From Micromonospora endophytica (GTDB lineage: Bacteria > Actinomycetota > Actinomycetes > Mycobacteriales > Micromonosporaceae), in assembly GCF_003236305.1 (NCBI RefSeq), contig NZ_POTX01000010.1:1-53217 (forward strand): DNA of 53,217 bases. The letters run 5' to 3'. A program made the translations under genes and the position numbers. The notes under the pieces are model-generated. The model was not told the origin of the DNA and did not search any database. It was given only the letters and a program-made list of their open reading frames with translations. Below are positions 45,082 through 53,217 of this stretch, one piece after another (position 1 is the first letter of the stretch; each line of letters opens with the position of its first letter).

Positions 45082-46143
45082 ATGGCAAGCGTCTCCGTCG
45101 ACGAGGCGATGCGTCGCGCGATCGAGCTAGCGGCGCGCGGGCTCGGCACGACCAGTCCCAACCCGGTGGTCGGCTGCGTGCTGTTGGACATCGACGGCGA
45201 GGTGGTCGGCGAGGGATTCCACGCGTACGCCGGCGGCCCGCACGCCGAGATCGTCGCGCTGGCCCAGGCCGGTCACCGCGCCAAGGGCGGCACCGCTGTG
45301 GTCACCCTGGAACCCTGCGACCACACCGGCCGCACCGGCCCGTGCAGCCTCGCGCTGGTGCAGGCGGGAGTGGCCCGGGTCGTCATCGCCGTACCCGACC
45401 CCAATCCGGTCGCCACCGGTGGCGCCGCGACGTTGCGCGCCGCCGGGGTCCAGGTCGACCTGGGGGTACGCCGGACCGAGGCGGAACACGGAAATGTGGC
45501 CTGGCTGACCGCGATGCGCCGGGGCTGGCCGTACGTGATCTGGAAGTACGCCGCGACGCTGGACGGGCGCTCGGCGGCGGCCGACGGCACCAGCATGTGG
45601 ATCACGTCCGAGGCGGCCCGGATGGACGTGCACGCGCTGCGCGCCACTGTCGACGCGGTGCTCGTCGGCGTGGGCACGGTGCTCGCCGACGATCCCCGGC
45701 TGACCGTACGCAACCTGCGCGACGGCAGCCTGGCCATCCGGCAGCCGCTGCGGGTGGTGGTGGACTCGGCCGGGCGTACCCCGGCCGACGCCCAGGTCCG
45801 CGACGGCGCCGCCGCCACCTGGATCGCCACCGCCGACGAGGTGGGCGCCGGTCCGGACGGCGGGGTGGACCTGCCGGCGTTGCTCGCGGCACTGCACGCC
45901 CGGGGAGTGCGCGCGGTGCTGCTGGAGGGCGGCCCGCGGCTGGCCGGGGCGTTCCTCGCCGCCGGCCTGGTCGACCGGGTCGTCGGTTACCTCGCCCCCC
46001 GGCTGCTCGGCGCCGGACCCGCCGCCCTGGTCGACGCGGGCGTGACCACCATCGCCGAGGCCATCGATCTGGAGATCACCGACGTTACGCAGGTCGGTCC
46101 CGACCTGCGGATCACCGCGTCGCCCCGAAAGAGGGAGGGCTAG
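45082..46143 (+). CDS. ribD: Bifunctional riboflavin deaminase/reductase
   Basis: A 353-residue RibD: an N-terminal cytidine-deaminase-fold domain (zinc site GGPHAEIVALAQAG and TLEPCDHTGRTGPCSLAL, the H-A-E and P-C...C ligands) and a C-terminal reductase domain of DHFR-like fold (about residue 150 on, with YVIWKYAATLDGRSAA and LLEGGPRLAGAFLAAG). It converts the first GTP-derived pyrimidine to 5-amino-6-ribitylamino-uracil phosphate. It is the first gene after the FMN riboswitch and is 2 bases from ribE. Confidence 0.95.
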   Translation: MASVSVDEAMRRAIELAARGLGTTSPNPVVGCVLLDIDGEVVGEGFHAYAGGPHAEIVALAQAGHRAKGGTAVVTLEPCDHTGRTGPCSLALVQAGVARVVIAVPDPNPVATGGAATLRAAGVQVDLGVRRTEAEHGNVAWLTAMRRGWPYVIWKYAATLDGRSAAADGTSMWITSEAARMDVHALRATVDAVLVGVGTVLADDPRLTVRNLRDGSLAIRQPLRVVVDSAGRTPADAQVRDGAAATWIATADEVGAGPDGGVDLPALLAALHARGVRAVLLEGGPRLAGAFLAAGLVDRVVGYLAPRLLGAGPAALVDAGVTTIAEAIDLEITDVTQVGPDLRITASPRKREG

Positions 46144-46145
46144 GC

Positions 46146-46742
46146 ATGTTCACCGGCATCGTCGAGGAACTGGGCGAGGTCGTCGGGGTCACCCCGACGG
46201 CGGAGGACTCGGCTGTGGTGGCGGTCCGGGGCCCGCTGGTCGCCTCCGACGCCCGGCACGGCGACTCGATCGCCGTGAACGGCGTCTGCCTGACCGTGGT
46301 CGACGTCGACGGCGGGGTCTTCACCGCCGACGTGATGGGCGAGACGCTGCGCCGTTCGGCGCTGGCCGCGCTGCGTACCGGCGACCCGGTCAACCTGGAA
46401 CGCGCCGCCGCGCTCGGCAGCCGCCTCGGCGGCCACCTGGTGCAGGGCCACGTGGACGGGGTGGGGGAGGTGCTCGCCCGCGAACCCGCACCGCGCTGGG
46501 AGACCGTCCGGTTTCGGCTGCCCGCCGCCCTGAGCCGGTACGTGGTGGAGAAGGGCTCGATCACCGTGGACGGTATCTCGTTGACCGTGGCTGAGGTCGG
46601 CGACGACTGGTTCACCGTCGGGCTGATCCCCACCACGCTCGCGCTGACCACGCTCGGTGCCCGGGCCGTGGGCGACCCGGTCAACCTGGAGGTCGACGTG
46701 CTGGCCAAGTACGTCGAGCGACTGCTCGGCGCGGCGTCATGA
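46146..46742 (+). CDS. ribE: Riboflavin synthase alpha chain
   Basis: 198 residues from ATG 46146. The N-terminal [15 protein letters not shown] is the diagnostic start. The protein is a tandem repeat of two beta-barrel lumazine-binding domains: the first has [20 protein letters not shown], the second has [20 protein letters not shown], and [13 protein letters not shown] sits at the join. It dismutates two lumazine molecules to riboflavin and works with ribH. It overlaps the next gene by 4 bases (ATGA). Confidence 0.96.
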   Translation: MFTGIVEELGEVVGVTPTAEDSAVVAVRGPLVASDARHGDSIAVNGVCLTVVDVDGGVFTADVMGETLRRSALAALRTGDPVNLERAAALGSRLGGHLVQGHVDGVGEVLAREPAPRWETVRFRLPAALSRYVVEKGSITVDGISLTVAEVGDDWFTVGLIPTTLALTTLGARAVGDPVNLEVDVLAKYVERLLGAAS

Positions 46743-47434
46743 CCGGCGCGCTCGGCTGGCTGCTCACCGCCGAGGTCCACCTGGCCGGCTCGCCGGTGCT
46801 GGTACGCGAGATCGTCGGCAACGTCTTCGGTCTCGGCTCGGCGCTGCTCGGCCTGCGCCGGCTGGTCTGGGCCTGGCCGCTGGGCATGATCGGCAACGCG
46901 CTGCTGTTCACCGTCTTCCTCGGCGGCGCCTTCGCCACCCCGCAGGCCCACGACTTGTACGGGCAGGCGGGCCGGCAGGTCTTCTTCTTCGCCGTCAGCG
47001 TCTACGGCTGGTGGCGCTGGAGTCGTACCCGCCGGCTCGGCACCGCAGCCGACGGCGCGGCGGTGACGCCCCGCTGGGCCACCGGCACCGAGCGGCTGGG
47101 GCTGCTCGCCGCCGCCGTGCTCGGCACCGCGCTGGCGTACCCGGTGCTGGCCGCGCTCGGCTCCTGGGGTCCGCTGCCCGACGCCTGGATCCTCACCGGC
47201 AGCCTGCTGGCCACCTACGGGATGGCCCGCGGCTGGGTGGACTTCTGGCTGATCTGGATCGCTGTCGACGTGGTCGGCGTGCCGCTGCTGCTGCGCGGCG
47301 GCTTCTACCCGTCGGCTGCCATGTACCTCGCCTACGGCGCGCTCTGCGTCTGGGGGCTGGCCAGCTGGTGGCGGACCTCGCGGGCCAGCCGCCCGGTCAC
47401 ACCGACCCCGACCTACGTGGAGGCCACGGCATGA
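46739..47434 (+). CDS. ribM: PnuC-family riboflavin transporter RibM (PnuX)
   Basis: A 231-residue integral membrane protein with about seven hydrophobic segments. PnuC-family motifs are visible: [18 protein letters not shown] and [19 protein letters not shown], and a late [17 protein letters not shown] and [13 protein letters not shown]. PnuC itself carries nicotinamide riboside, but family members inside FMN-riboswitch-controlled riboflavin operons of actinobacteria (RibM, PnuX) take up riboflavin by facilitated diffusion. Gene context therefore favours riboflavin. It is translationally coupled to ribE and ribBA by 4-base overlaps. Confidence 0.87.
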   Translation: MTGALGWLLTAEVHLAGSPVLVREIVGNVFGLGSALLGLRRLVWAWPLGMIGNALLFTVFLGGAFATPQAHDLYGQAGRQVFFFAVSVYGWWRWSRTRRLGTAADGAAVTPRWATGTERLGLLAAAVLGTALAYPVLAALGSWGPLPDAWILTGSLLATYGMARGWVDFWLIWIAVDVVGVPLLLRGGFYPSAAMYLAYGALCVWGLASWWRTSRASRPVTPTPTYVEATA

Positions 47435-48699
47435 CGGGTTCCTTCGACAGCATCGAGCAGGCGGTGGCCGACATCGCCGCCGGCCGGCCCGTCGTCGTGG
47501 TCGACGACGCCGACCGGGAGAACGAGGGCGATCTGATCTTCGCCGCCGAGCTGGCCACACCGGAGCTGCTGGCCTTCACGGTGCGGCACACCTCGGGTTT
47601 CATCTGCGTGCCGCTGCCCGAGGCCGAGTGCGACCGGCTCGACCTGCCGCCCATGCACCACACCAACCAGGACCGCCGGCAGACCGCCTACACGGTGACC
47701 GTGGACGCCCGGGAGGGGGTGAGCACCGGCATCTCCGCGGCCGACCGGGCGCACACCATCCGGCTGCTCGCCGACCCGGCGACCGGCCCGGCCGACCTGG
47801 CCCGACCCGGGCACGTGGTGCCGCTACGGGCCCGTCCGGGCGGGGTGCTGCGCCGTCCCGGGCACACCGAGGCGGCCGTCGACCTGACCCGGCTGGCCGG
47901 GCTGCGGCCCGCCGGCGTGCTCTGCGAGCTGGTGAACGACGACGGCACCATGATGCGCCTGCCGGACCTGGAGAAGTTCCGCGCCGAACACTCGTTGACC
48001 CTGATCACCATCGCCGACCTGATCGCCTACCGGCGGCGTACGGAGAAGCAGGTCGAGTTGGTCGCCGACGCCCGGATGCCGACCGCGCACGGGGTGTTCC
48101 GGGCGCTGGGCTACCGCAGCGAGTTCGACTCGGCCGAGCACGTGGCCCTGGTGATGGGCGACCTCGGTGACGGCCGGGACGTGCTGGTGCGGGTGCACTC
48201 CGAGTGCCTCACCGGGGACGCCTTCGCTTCCCAGCGGTGTGACTGCGGACCCCAGCTCAACGCCGCGCTGGACCGGGTCGCCCGGGAAGGGCGGGGCGTG
48301 GTCCTCTACGTACGCGGCCACGAGGGGCGGGGCATCGGGCTGCTGCACAAGCTGCGCGCGTACCAGTTGCAGGACCAGGGCCGCGACACCGTCGACGCGA
48401 ACCTCGACCTCGGGTTGCCGGCCGACGCCAGGGACTATGGCACCGGCGCGCAGATCCTCTACGACCTCGGGGTGCGCTCGATGCGGCTGCTGACCAACAA
48501 CCCGGCGAAGCGGGCCGGGTTGGAGGGCTACGGGCTGACCATCACCGGGCGGGAGGGCCTGCCGGTGCGCCCGCACCCGGAGAACGTGCGCTACCTGCGC
48601 ACCAAGCGGGACCGGATGGGACATCTGTTCGACCAGCTGGACGAGGTGACCGAGGCCCCGATGGGCCGCCCGGTCCCCGGCGACGAGATCGGAGCGTAG
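47431..48699 (+). CDS. ribBA: Bifunctional DHBP synthase / GTP cyclohydrolase II
   Basis: 422 residues from ATG 47431. The N-terminal DHBP synthase half has [20 protein letters not shown] and [12 protein letters not shown], making 3,4-dihydroxy-2-butanone 4-phosphate from ribulose 5-phosphate. The C-terminal GTP cyclohydrolase II half has [20 protein letters not shown] with zinc cysteines and [17 protein letters not shown] with the catalytic region, opening GTP to the riboflavin precursor. Both domains look complete. It is coupled to ribM by ATGA, with ribH 5 bases downstream. Confidence 0.96.
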   Translation: MTGSFDSIEQAVADIAAGRPVVVVDDADRENEGDLIFAAELATPELLAFTVRHTSGFICVPLPEAECDRLDLPPMHHTNQDRRQTAYTVTVDAREGVSTGISAADRAHTIRLLADPATGPADLARPGHVVPLRARPGGVLRRPGHTEAAVDLTRLAGLRPAGVLCELVNDDGTMMRLPDLEKFRAEHSLTLITIADLIAYRRRTEKQVELVADARMPTAHGVFRALGYRSEFDSAEHVALVMGDLGDGRDVLVRVHSECLTGDAFASQRCDCGPQLNAALDRVAREGRGVVLYVRGHEGRGIGLLHKLRAYQLQDQGRDTVDANLDLGLPADARDYGTGAQILYDLGVRSMRLLTNNPAKRAGLEGYGLTITGREGLPVRPHPENVRYLRTKRDRMGHLFDQLDEVTEAPMGRPVPGDEIGA

Positions 48700-48704
48700 G
48701 AACG

Positions 48705-49205
48705 ATGGCGGGTTTCGGTGAGCCGGGTGCGGCTCCGGTCGACGCGGCAGGCTTGACTGTCGGCGTGGTCGCCGCGCGCTGGCACGGCGAGTTGACCGAC
48801 CACATGGCGGATCGGGCGGTGGCCGCCGCGCAGGCGTGCGGCGCGCGTACCGTGGTGGCCCGGGTGGCCGGTTCGGTGGAGCTGCCGGTGGTGGCGCAGG
48901 CCCTGGCCCGCCGCTGCGACGTGGTGGTCGCGCTCGGCGTGGTGGTACGCGGCGCGACCGCGCACTTCGACTACGTCTGCCGCTCGGTCACCGACGGCCT
49001 GACCCGCATCGCGCTGGACGAGGGCAAGCCGGTCGCCCACGGCGTGCTCACCGTGGACACCATCGACCAGGCCCGCGACCGCGCCGGCCTGCCCGATTCC
49101 ACCGAGGACAAGGGCTGGGCCGCCACCATCGCCGCCCTGGACGCGGCCCTGGCCATCCGCCAGGCCGCCGCCTCCGCCAACCAGCGGGTCGGCTTCGGAA
49201 CCTGA
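48705..49205 (+). CDS. ribH: 6,7-dimethyl-8-ribityllumazine synthase
   Basis: 166 residues. Lumazine synthase signatures are VGVVAARWHGELTDHM, VALGVVVRGATAHFDYVCRS with the catalytic His, and HGVLTVDTIDQARDRAGL. It condenses the products of RibBA and RibD and usually assembles into pentamers or 60-mer capsids. It is the last gene of the FMN-riboswitch operon. It ends in a hairpin shared with the convergent ABC transporter gene. Confidence 0.95.
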   Translation: MAGFGEPGAAPVDAAGLTVGVVAARWHGELTDHMADRAVAAAQACGARTVVARVAGSVELPVVAQALARRCDVVVALGVVVRGATAHFDYVCRSVTDGLTRIALDEGKPVAHGVLTVDTIDQARDRAGLPDSTEDKGWAATIAALDAALAIRQAAASANQRVGFGT

Positions 49206-49222
49206 CCCACCCCGGGTGGTCA
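49203..49222. terminator. Compact hairpin between convergent ribH and ABC genes
   Basis: TGACC(c)ACC-ccg-GGTGGTCA, an 8-base stem with one bulge and a 3-base loop, spans the 14-base gap and includes the stop codons of both convergent genes. It lacks T-runs, so it would be a weak or factor-assisted bidirectional terminator. Confidence 0.4.
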
Positions 49223-49966
49223 GAGGCGGCCGGCCTCGATGATCCGGGCCAGGAACTGGCGGGTACGCGGCTGGGTCGGCGCGGCGAACACCTGCTCCGG
49301 CGGCCCCGCCTCGACCACCCGCCCGGCGTCGAGGAAGCAGACCTGGTCGGCGACGTCGCGGGCGAAGGCCATCTCGTGGGTGGCCAGCAGCATGGTCATG
49401 CCGTCGGCCTTGAGGTCGCGGATCATGGTGAGAACCTCGCCGACCAGCTCCGGGTCCAGCGCCGAGGTGACCTCGTCGAGCAGCAGCAGGCGGGGCGAGT
49501 TGGCCAGCGCCCGGACGATCGCCACCCGCTGCTGCTGGCCGCCGGAGAGCCGGTCCGGGTAGGCGTCGGCCTTGTCTGCCAGGCCGACCCGGTCCAGCAG
49601 CTCCCGGGCGTGCGCCTCGGCCTCGGCCCGGGGACGTCGGTGCACCCGGCGCGGGGCCAGGGTGACGTTGTCCAGCACGCTCAGGTGCGGGAAGAGGTTG
49701 TACGACTGGAAGACCAGCCCGATGCGGCGGCGTACCCAATCGCTGTCGACGCCCGGCGCGGAGATCTCCTCGCCGTCCAGCTCGATGGTCCCGTCGTGCA
49801 ACTCCTCGAGGAGGTTGACGCAGCGCAGCAGGGTCGACTTGCCGGAGCCGGAGGCCCCGATCAGCGCCACCACCTGATGTTCGGCCACGGTCAGGTCTAG
49901 TCCGTCCAGCACGACCTGGCCGCCGAACTCCTTGCGCAGCCCCCGGCAGCGCAGCAGAGCGTCCAT
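49220..49966 (-). CDS. Polar amino-acid ABC transporter ATP-binding protein
   Basis: A 248-residue GlnQ/HisP-type ATPase: Walker A LIGASGSGKSTLLRCVN, signature LSGGQQQRVAIVRAL, Walker B LLLLDEVTSALDPE and the H-loop LLATHEMAFA. It powers uptake with the permease and binding protein encoded directly upstream on the same strand, the order being binding protein, permease, ATPase. The substrate is probably a polar or charged amino acid, judged from the family; nothing specifies which. Confidence 0.93.
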   Translation of the reverse strand: MDALLRCRGLRKEFGGQVVLDGLDLTVAEHQVVALIGASGSGKSTLLRCVNLLEELHDGTIELDGEEISAPGVDSDWVRRRIGLVFQSYNLFPHLSVLDNVTLAPRRVHRRPRAEAEAHARELLDRVGLADKADAYPDRLSGGQQQRVAIVRALANSPRLLLLDEVTSALDPELVGEVLTMIRDLKADGMTMLLATHEMAFARDVADQVCFLDAGRVVEAGPPEQVFAAPTQPRTRQFLARIIEAGRL

Positions 49967-49969
49967 GCC

Positions 49970-50818
49970 TCAGCCTCCGGACTGTCGTCGGGCCGCGCGC
50001 AGGGTCACCCGGTCGGTGACCGCGATCAGCGGGATCGCGAGCAGGACGAAGAGCACCCCGGCCACGATGTACGGCGTGTAGTTGAACGTCTGGGCGGTGG
50101 CGATCTGCGCGGCCCGGACCGCGTCGATCGGCCCGGCCAGGGCGACCAGACCGACGTCCTTCTGCAACGCCACGATGTCGTTGAGCAGCGGCGGGGCCAC
50201 CCGGCGGACGGCCTGCGGCAGCACCACGTGGCGTACGGTCTGCCGGTAGGTCAGCCCCAGCGACCGGGCCGCCGCGAGCTGGCTGGGGTGCACCGACTCG
50301 ATGCCGGCGCGGAACACCTCGGCGAGGTACCCGCTGTAGGTGAGCACCAGCGCCGCCCCGCCCAGCACCAGCACCGACGGCATGCCCTGCAACCGCAGGC
50401 CAGGGGTGCCGAGGGTGAGCACGTAGAGCACGATGATCAGCGGCAGGCCACGGAAGACGTACGTGTAGCTGGCGGCGAGTGCCCGGATCGGGAAGAAGAT
50501 CGGCCCGCGCAGGGTGCGCAGGATCGCGATCAGCAGCCCGAGCAGCAGGGCGGCGACGGCGCAGAAGACCAGCAGCCGGACGTTGAGCCAGAGCCCGGTC
50601 AGCACCCGGGGCAGTGCCTCCCGGGCGATCTCCGGGTCGAGGAAGGTCTGGCGTACCCGTTCCCAGCCGGGTGCCCCGGTCACGGCGACCGCCAGCAGCG
50701 TGCCTACCGCCGCCGTGGAGGCGGCGGCGACCAGGACGCTCAGCACGGTCTGCCGCTGCCGGTACGCGTCCCTCGCCCGCTGGGCGGGCGAGGGAACGTG
50801 GTGCAGGGAGGTGCTCAC
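49970..50818 (-). CDS. Amino-acid ABC transporter permease
   Basis: 282 residues from GTG 50818, whose first four bases overlap the binding-protein stop (GTGA). It has an N-terminal cytoplasmic tail, a first membrane segment near residues 30-50, then four or five further segments of the His/Glu/Gln/Arg permease fold. The EAA loop that contacts the ATPase is visible as AAARSLGLTYRQTVRHVVLP near residues 180-200. Much longer upstream reading in the same frame runs antiparallel through the binding-protein gene and is not coding. Confidence 0.9.
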   Translation of the reverse strand: MSTSLHHVPSPAQRARDAYRQRQTVLSVLVAAASTAAVGTLLAVAVTGAPGWERVRQTFLDPEIAREALPRVLTGLWLNVRLLVFCAVAALLLGLLIAILRTLRGPIFFPIRALAASYTYVFRGLPLIIVLYVLTLGTPGLRLQGMPSVLVLGGAALVLTYSGYLAEVFRAGIESVHPSQLAAARSLGLTYRQTVRHVVLPQAVRRVAPPLLNDIVALQKDVGLVALAGPIDAVRAAQIATAQTFNYTPYIVAGVLFVLLAIPLIAVTDRVTLRAARRQSGG

Positions 50819-51675
50819 GTGAGTTCGGGTGCTCCCGCGACCTGGGCCAGCCACTGCTGCTCCAGCTGCTTGAGCACCCCGTCGGCGGAGAGCTGCCCGA
50901 CCGCGCCGCTGACGCAGCCGGTGAGCGGGGAGTCCTTGTCCAGCAGCAGGCCGAACGCCTCCGGCGTACCCACCTGGGGCAGCTGCCCGACGATCACCGC
51001 GTCGTCGATCTCGGCGGCGGTGATGTAGAAGGCGGTGGGCAGGTCCACCACCAGGCCGTCGAGCTGGCCGTTCTGGAGGGCCTTCTTGGCGTCGTCGTTG
51101 CTGTTGTAGACCTGTGGCTCGACCGTCGGCTTGATCACGTCGGTGATGGCCTGGTAGCTGGTCGTGCCGACCTGGGCGCCCAGCTTGGCGTCCTTCAGGT
51201 CGGCCAGGGCGGTCTTCCCGGCGATCTTGGAGGACTTCAGCGCGATGATCGTCTGCCGGACCAGGTAGTACGGCGCGGAGAAGTCGACAGCCTGCTTGCG
51301 CTCGTCGGTGATGGAGAACTGGTTGATGTCGAAGTCGAACTCCTTGGGCCCGGGCGCGATGGCGGAGTCGAACCTGACCCGGGTCCAGACGACCTCGTCG
51401 CGGGCGTACCCGAGCTTCTCGGCCACCGCGTAGGCCACGGCGGACTCGAAGCCCTCGCCGTTGTCGGGTTTGTCGTCGACGAACCACGGTTGGTACGCCG
51501 GCTCGTCCGTGGCGATGGTGAGCTTGCCCGGGGTGCGGGTGGGCAGGCTCTCCTTGGTGCAGGTCGCCGACCCGGAGGGCAGGGGGGCAGGGGTGGCCTG
51601 CGGGGTGCAGGCGCCGGCGGCGAGCAGGACGGCGCCGGCGGCCGCGAGGGTGAGGGTGCGCGAGGTGCTGACCAT
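50815..51675 (-). CDS. Amino-acid ABC transporter substrate-binding lipoprotein
   Basis: 286 residues from ATG 51675; an upstream in-frame ATG at 51726 is less likely because it would bury the signal peptide. The N-terminus MVSTSRTLTLAAAGAVLLAAGAC is a lipoprotein signal ending in an A-G-A-C lipobox, so the protein is anchored to the outer face of the membrane. The mature domain is SBP family 3: KLTIATDEPAYQPWF, GFESAVAYAVAEKLG, the FDFDINQFSIT strand, VDFSAPYY and LGAQVGTTSYQAI. First gene of the three-gene operon. Confidence 0.92.
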   Translation of the reverse strand: MVSTSRTLTLAAAGAVLLAAGACTPQATPAPLPSGSATCTKESLPTRTPGKLTIATDEPAYQPWFVDDKPDNGEGFESAVAYAVAEKLGYARDEVVWTRVRFDSAIAPGPKEFDFDINQFSITDERKQAVDFSAPYYLVRQTIIALKSSKIAGKTALADLKDAKLGAQVGTTSYQAITDVIKPTVEPQVYNSNDDAKKALQNGQLDGLVVDLPTAFYITAAEIDDAVIVGQLPQVGTPEAFGLLLDKDSPLTGCVSGAVGQLSADGVLKQLEQQWLAQVAGAPELT

Positions 51676-51812
51676 GGCGGACAGCGTACGACCAGCCACT
51701 GCCTGCGCCGAAGGGTGTCCCACCATGTTGGTAGGGAATGCTGGTCCCGCCCACCGGTCACAGCCGACCCGGTGCCTGCGGCGACCGAGGGCGACTGAGA
51801 GAATCCGATCCC

Positions 51813-52076
51813 GTGAAGACGTTCGAGGAGTTGTTCGCCGAGCTGCAGGCCAAGGCCGCTGCCGGCACCCCCGGCTCGGGCACTGTCGCCGCGCTGGAGA
51901 AGGGGGTGCACTTCATCGGCAAGAAGGTCGTCGAGGAGGCGGCCGAGTCGTGGATGGCCGCCGAGCACGAGGGGCCGGAGCGCACCGCCGAGGAGATCTC
52001 CCAGCTGCTCTACCAGGTCCAGGTGCTGATGCTCGCCAGCGGTCTGGAGCTGAAGGACGTCTACCGACATCTCTGA
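51813..52076 (+). CDS. hisE: Phosphoribosyl-ATP pyrophosphatase
   Basis: 87 residues from GTG 51813. It is a small MazG-like all-helical enzyme of histidine synthesis that hydrolyses PR-ATP to PR-AMP. Motifs are [18 protein letters not shown], then [15 protein letters not shown] with the metal-binding E-E-A-x-E and the final [20 protein letters not shown]. It is followed after 46 bases by hisG, the usual actinobacterial hisE-hisG pair. A gaatccgatcc leader precedes the start; the ribosome site is weak. Confidence 0.94.
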   Translation: MKTFEELFAELQAKAAAGTPGSGTVAALEKGVHFIGKKVVEEAAESWMAAEHEGPERTAEEISQLLYQVQVLMLASGLELKDVYRHL

Positions 52077-52122
52077 GTGCCCCCGCCGTCGACCTGACCA
52101 CCGATCGAAGGAGCACTCCGTC

Positions 52123-52968
52123 ATGCTGCGTGTCGCCGTACCCAACAAGGGCACCCTGGCCGAATCGGCCGCCCAGATGCTGCGCGAGGCGGGTTACCGC
52201 CAGCGCACCGACCCGAAGGACCTGGTCTGCCGGGACGAGCCCAACGACCTCGAGTTCTTCTACCTGCGCCCGAAGGACATCGCCACCTACGTCGGCTCCG
52301 GTGACCTGGACGTCGGCATCACCGGCCGCGACCTGCTGATCGACTCGGGCGCGCCGGCCGAGGAGGTGGTCGACCTGAACTTCGGCCGGGCCACCTTCCG
52401 GTTCGCCGCCCGCGCGGGCGACGTCGACGACGTACGGGAGTTGGGTGGGCACCGGATCGCCACCGCGTACCCGGGGCTGGTCGAGCGACACCTGGCCGAG
52501 CTGGGCGTCAAGGCGGAGGTGATCCGGCTCGACGGTGCGGTGGAGAACGCCATCCGCCTCGGCGTGGCCGACGTGGTCGCCGACGTGGTGGAGACCGGAG
52601 CCACCCTGCGCCAGGCCGGCCTGGTGGTCTTCGGCGAGCCGCTGCTGCGCTCCTCGGCGGTGCTGGTCCGCCGCACCGGCGCGACGCCGCACCCGCAGGC
52701 GGAGCAGTTGCTGCGCCGGCTGCACGGGGTGCTGGTGGCCCGCCGGTACGTGATGCTCGCCTACGACGTGCCGGCCGGTCTGCTGGACCGGGCCAGCTCG
52801 CTGACTCCCGGCATCGAGTCGCCGACGGTCTCACCGCTGCACCGTGAGGGCTGGGTGGCGGTGCAGGCCATGGTGCTCCGCGACGACGTGCACCGGATCA
52901 TGGACGAACTCTACGAGCTGGGCGCCCGAGCGATCCTGGTCACCAACATCCACGCCTGCCGGCTGTGA
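52123..52968 (+). CDS. hisG: ATP phosphoribosyltransferase, long form
   Basis: The 281 residues match the long HisG that carries its own C-terminal regulatory ACT-like domain and needs no HisZ. It catalyses the first step of histidine synthesis and is feedback-inhibited by histidine. Motifs are LRVAVPNKGTLAESAAQMLR, YVGSGDLDVGITGRDLL, RIATAYPGLVERHLAELG and GVADVVADVVETGATLRQAG with the PRPP-binding loop. The regulatory domain covers about residues 205-281. The ATG has an aaggag site upstream. It overlaps the next gene by 4 bases (GTGA). Confidence 0.96.
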   Translation: MLRVAVPNKGTLAESAAQMLREAGYRQRTDPKDLVCRDEPNDLEFFYLRPKDIATYVGSGDLDVGITGRDLLIDSGAPAEEVVDLNFGRATFRFAARAGDVDDVRELGGHRIATAYPGLVERHLAELGVKAEVIRLDGAVENAIRLGVADVVADVVETGATLRQAGLVVFGEPLLRSSAVLVRRTGATPHPQAEQLLRRLHGVLVARRYVMLAYDVPAGLLDRASSLTPGIESPTVSPLHREGWVAVQAMVLRDDVHRIMDELYELGARAILVTNIHACRL

Positions 52969-53217
52969 GAGCGTCCCGGGCGGCGGTCGCGCTCGCAGTG
53001 GTCGGCCTCGCTGGCGCCGCCTCGGCCGGGCAGGCCGCGATCAACGCCGAGCTCGGGCAGCGGGCCGGCAACGCCACCCTGGGCGGGGTGGTCAACAACC
53101 TCGGCGGAAGCCTGGTGGTCCTGGTCGGGCTGCTGGTGCTGCCGTCGATGCGGACCGGACTGGTCGCCCTGCGCCGATCCGGCCTGCCCTGGTGGTCGTA
53201 CCTGGGCGGGCTGGGCG
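52965..53217 (+). CDS. DMT-family transporter, YdcZ/DUF606-like (5' part only)
   Basis: Only the first 84 codons are in the window. The sequence has two hydrophobic segments (AAVALAVVGLAGAASAGQAA and LGGSLVVLVGLLVLPSM) joined by INAELGQRAGNATLGGVVNN, the pattern of the first repeat of DUF606/YdcZ small drug/metabolite transporters (G...Q...N..L....G....A..VN). The start GTG overlaps the hisG stop. Substrate unknown. The family call rests on a fragment. Confidence 0.65.
   Translation, partial: MRASRAAVALAVVGLAGAASAGQAAINAELGQRAGNATLGGVVNNLGGSLVVLVGLLVLPSMRTGLVALRRSGLPWWSYLGGLG

Overview
The window is very GC-rich DNA with strong third-position GC bias, GTG/TTG starts, frequent 4-base start/stop overlaps and actinobacterial gene order. 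The pyrF-mihF-gmk-rpoZ-coaBC-metK-priA-def-fmt-rsmB run, the later rpe and ribDEMBAH blocks, mIHF, a helicase-dead PriA and a DUF5753/DUF397 pair point to a Micromonospora-like actinomycete. That assignment is inference from style and synteny; no database search was done.

Left core (1-13628): bioA, pyrF, mihF, a degenerate guanylate kinase, rpoZ, coaBC, metK, priA, a kinase/ParB-fold fusion, a cytochrome P450, def, fmt and rsmB, all on the + strand. Right core (about 41911-53217): a septum-formation-like lipoprotein, rpe, a response regulator with a degenerate GGDEF domain, an FMN riboswitch and riboflavin operon (ribD, ribE, ribM, ribBA, ribH), a polar amino-acid ABC transporter on the - strand, hisE, hisG and the start of a DMT-family transporter.

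Between rsmB and rpe, genes that are commonly close neighbours in actinobacteria, lies an island of about 28 kb (13.65-41.9 kb) made almost entirely of defence and toxin-antitoxin genes. In order: (1) a MazEF-type pair; (2) a SAP-like/Helicase_C_3 protein; (3) on the - strand, a two-gene unit of an EACC1-like small protein and a 1202-residue caspase - SF1 helicase - Vsr-like fusion; (4) class 1 DISARM drmD-drmMI; (5) a cassette of about 7.8 kb that splits DISARM; (6) DISARM drmA-drmB-drmC.

The cassette inside DISARM holds a three-gene unit (solitary colicin-E3-type RNase, a putative antitoxin, an ImmA/IrrE peptidase), a DUF5753 regulator with its DUF397 partner, two hypothetical genes, and a - strand operon of DUF262, a DUF3696-type ATPase and an unknown third protein.

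The strongest candidates for undescribed systems are the EACC1/caspase-helicase unit, the colicin-E3-type RNase/antitoxin/peptidase unit and the DUF262/DUF3696/third-gene unit. TTA leucine codons, rare in such genomes, were found in at least five island genes, and outside the island only in an atypical patch of pyrF. No tRNA, rRNA, CRISPR array, integrase or transposase was recognised.
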